From: Tannerella sp.
GTDB taxonomy: Bacteria > Bacteroidota > Bacteroidia > Bacteroidales > Tannerellaceae
Assembly: GCA_031277335.1 (NCBI GenBank)
Contig: JAITMM010000152.1
Location: forward strand, 1 to 47,018
Reading direction: 5' to 3'
Length of the DNA stretch: 47,018 nt
The notes beneath the pieces were generated by a model. That model was not told where the DNA came from, ran no database searches, and saw only the letters and a list, made by a program, of their open reading frames with translations. The position numbers and the translations under genes are program-made. Shown in pieces: positions 45,148 through 47,018 of this stretch (its first letter is position 1; each line of letters begins with the position of its first letter).

Positions 45148-46713
45148 ATGAAAAAGAAATTTTATATCTACATTGCATTGTTTACGGCATTTGCATTGGC
45201 GCTCCCTTCCTGTATGAATCTGGATGAAGAAGTGCTTGATGAAATTCCGTCAAGTAATTTTGGCCGCAACGAAGCTGAAATTAATGCCATCATGGCGCCG
45301 GCCTATAAAACATTCAACCGTTACTGGTCGCATAACTTTATGTCATTGCAGGAATGTACGGGCGACATGATGCTGATCCCCTCCAAGCTGGGAGGCGACT
45401 GGTATGACGGCGGTCAGTACCGGGAACTGCACATGCACACATGGGTGGCTACCAACAACACGATTCGCGGCTCATGGAACCGAGCCACGGAATGTGTCTC
45501 CGCCTGTAACCTGATATTGCACACCATCGAGGAAAACCAATCAATGGAAGCCGGCGTCAAAACCCGCTCTGTGGCAGAACTGAGAGGCATCCGCGCATTC
45601 TGGTATTACGTGATGCTTGACAATTGGGGAAATATTCCCTTAGTAACGGATTTTACTAATACCGAACTCCCTTCGCTCACTCCTCGAAATGAAGCTTATC
45701 AGTTTGTATTGAAGGAATTGAACGAAATAAAAGACATTTTGCGTGACGATGTAAGCACTGCTTCCTATGGAAAGTTTACAAAAGGCGCAGCCTATGCTTT
45801 GCTGGCCAAGATGTATCTTAATGCTGAAGCCTGGGGCGTGGATTCGCCAAGATGGCAGGAAGTAGTCAATGCCTGCGACGTGGTGATGGGATTGGATTAC
45901 AGGATCGAACCTGTCTGGAAAGACAATTTTAAAGCTGCAAACGAGACATCGCTCGAAGCCGTTCTTGCAGCCGCATTCAGCGCCAACGAGTCTAACAGCG
46001 CCTATCGCATGGTTTATTACAACTGGCTGCACTATCTTGATAATATAGCCTTGGGATTCAGGGGGACAGGCAATAATTGCATGACTGCGCAACCCGACTA
46101 TGTCCGGTTGTTCGATGAAGAAGACCAGCGTTTTGCCGGCAGCTTCCTCTTAGGCCCGATGATCAATCCGGCTACGGGACAGGTGTTGATCACGGCGCAT
46201 AGCCGTCCGCTTATCCATACAATCGACGTGACCATTATCCCCGGCACCGAACGCGACGGTACGCCTTGGGGCGATGTCAATCAGGAAGATGGAGCGCGTA
46301 TCTTCAAATGGGAATATGAAAAGTCTATTATCAATATGATGGAGAATGACTTTCATATCATCCGCCTGGCAGATATCTACCTGATGAAAGCAGAAGCTCT
46401 TGTCCGTCTGGGGCAGGACAACGGCGAAGCTACGCGACTTGTCAATGTCATACGTGAACGCGGCTACGGGAATGATTCCCATAACTATACGTCAGTGACA
46501 CTGAAAGAGGTCGAACTTGAACGCAAACTCGAACTGGCCTGGGAATTTTGGGCGCGTCAGGACAATATCCGCTTCGGTACATTCCAAAATCCGCGCTGGC
46601 TGAAGCAAAGCACGGCAGGCAAGGATTACCTGAATATTTTCCCGATACCGCAGACTGCCTGGCAGGCTAACAACAAGCTGGTGCAGAATCCGGGGTATCC
46701 TGCGTTTAACTAA
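45148..46713 (+). CDS. SusD/RagB-family nutrient-binding outer-membrane lipoprotein, second copy
   Basis: 521 residues. Lipoprotein signal ends ALPSC (Cys22). SusD features: AIMAPAYKTFNRYWSHNFMS, ELRGIRAFWYYVMLDNWGNI, GKFTKGAAYALLAKMYLNAE, FHIIRLADIYLMKAEALVRL and C-terminal LVQNPGYPAFN. Close paralogue of the SusD at 37085; differences concentrate in the middle (about 270-320), where the ligand-facing loops are expected. It is the last gene of the right operon and is followed by a strong hairpin at 46744-46766. Confidence 0.93.
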   Translation: MKKKFYIYIALFTAFALALPSCMNLDEEVLDEIPSSNFGRNEAEINAIMAPAYKTFNRYWSHNFMSLQECTGDMMLIPSKLGGDWYDGGQYRELHMHTWVATNNTIRGSWNRATECVSACNLILHTIEENQSMEAGVKTRSVAELRGIRAFWYYVMLDNWGNIPLVTDFTNTELPSLTPRNEAYQFVLKELNEIKDILRDDVSTASYGKFTKGAAYALLAKMYLNAEAWGVDSPRWQEVVNACDVVMGLDYRIEPVWKDNFKAANETSLEAVLAAAFSANESNSAYRMVYYNWLHYLDNIALGFRGTGNNCMTAQPDYVRLFDEEDQRFAGSFLLGPMINPATGQVLITAHSRPLIHTIDVTIIPGTERDGTPWGDVNQEDGARIFKWEYEKSIINMMENDFHIIRLADIYLMKAEALVRLGQDNGEATRLVNVIRERGYGNDSHNYTSVTLKEVELERKLELAWEFWARQDNIRFGTFQNPRWLKQSTAGKDYLNIFPIPQTAWQANNKLVQNPGYPAFN

Positions 46714-46743
46714 ATACTTTTGAAAAATGGTTGGAATCCTCTA

Positions 46744-46766
46744 CCTGACGGGCAAGGCTCGTCAGG
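46744..46766. terminator. strong hairpin after the right SusD gene
   Basis: CCTGACGGGC-AAG-GCTCGTCAGG, a 10-bp stem with one G-T pair and a 3-base loop, 30 bases after the stop. No T tract follows. It may be a REP-like element or mRNA-stabilising hairpin rather than a simple terminator. Confidence 0.55.
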
Positions 46767-46867
46767 CAGGGGATTTCACGATTTTATGGTTGAGATAGTC
46801 ATTTGACGCTTGCGTACAATAAAAGACATTTTATTCATAGATCAACAAACAGGGAAATTTGAGTGAT

Positions 46868-47018
46868 TCAGAGAATGTCAATTATCTGTAAATCATCGGA
46901 CAGGCATACCCAGTTTGCTTTGCAACCAGGTTCGAGTTTGCCGATAAGGTGGTCGGCATGAATTGCTTTTGCAGGATACAGGCTCACCATGCGCAATGCT
47001 TCGTCCAAGGGGATATCG
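46868..47018 (-). CDS. nagA: N-acetylglucosamine-6-phosphate deacetylase, C-terminal end
   Basis: Only the last 49 codons and the TGA stop (46868-46870) are in the window; the gene continues past the right edge. PLDEALRMVSLYPAKAIHAD, then HLIGKLEPGCKANWVCLSDD matches the C-terminus of NagA, where Pro-Ala-Lys-Ala and the following I-G-x-L-x-P-G-x-x-A-N/D are conserved. NagA removes acetate from GlcNAc-6-phosphate in amino sugar use and cell-wall recycling. It converges on the SusD gene and is not in its operon, so a link of the SusCD pair to amino sugars is only a hint. The metal-binding His residues are out of view. Confidence 0.8.
   Translation of the reverse strand, partial: DIPLDEALRMVSLYPAKAIHADHLIGKLEPGCKANWVCLSDDLQIIDIL

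Overview
The window is a bacterial chromosome segment from the order Bacteroidales. Evidence for this: two SusC/SusD pairs, a GLPGLI-family protein, a Bacteroidetes-type IspG with a large middle domain, DUF3098 and DUF3467, and cargo with type IX secretion (T9SS) C-terminal signals next to PorE/PorW-like proteins. Promoters also fit the Bacteroidetes form, TTG-N19/20-TAnnTTTG. The family cannot be fixed by eye; a T9SS-positive lineage (Tannerellaceae, Dysgonomonadaceae, Porphyromonadaceae or similar) fits best. No rRNA, tRNA, CRISPR array, transposase or prophage gene was seen.

Layout. 1-777: 3' part of an SMP-30-like beta-propeller gene. 894-5649: two secreted multi-domain proteins that share a C-terminal module and a T9SS-like tail; the second has a long leader with a 42-codon small ORF. 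5726-6592: secreted alpha/beta hydrolase. 6541-10754 (minus): ftsX-DUF3098-uppP-truB-queA-folK, a compact housekeeping operon. 10874-17709 (minus): porW-like, a second queA-family gene, and a PorE-like OmpA lipoprotein. 17878-19445: a small lipoprotein, a broken LuxR-type regulator and a DUF3467 gene. 19529-21141 (minus): AbiEi/AbiEii (type IV) toxin-antitoxin pair with an 11-bp inverted repeat in its leader. 21420-27623 (plus): rpoN-gcvH-purE-ispG-lactonase-phosphoesterase. 27788-29209: a DUF234-type ATPase/nuclease gene behind its own promoter and palindromes. 29268-35022: GLPGLI protein plus TonB-dependent transporter, divergent from a histidine kinase/response regulator pair. 35130-37010: MscS-type channel. 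37085-46713: two paralogous SusC/SusD operons facing away from each other across a 509-bp control region with a pair of inverted 14-bp motifs. 46868-47018: C-terminal end of nagA.

How it fits together. Much of the window concerns the envelope: export and anchoring (PorE/PorW-like proteins and T9SS cargo), nutrient uptake (two SusCD pairs, one TonB transporter), lipid carrier recycling (UppP), division (FtsX) and turgor control (MscS). The AbiE pair, the DUF234 ATPase, the broken LuxR gene and several dispersed short repeats are the accessory part. No wholly new multi-gene system is evident. The most unusual observations are: a dispersed repeat that has entered ispG in frame and, as a second inverted copy, supplies its stop codon; a 28-bp insertion whose removal restores a complete LuxR-type HTH protein; a small ORF whose strong Shine-Dalgarno and start codon lie in a hairpin; and the mirrored operators between the two SusC genes.
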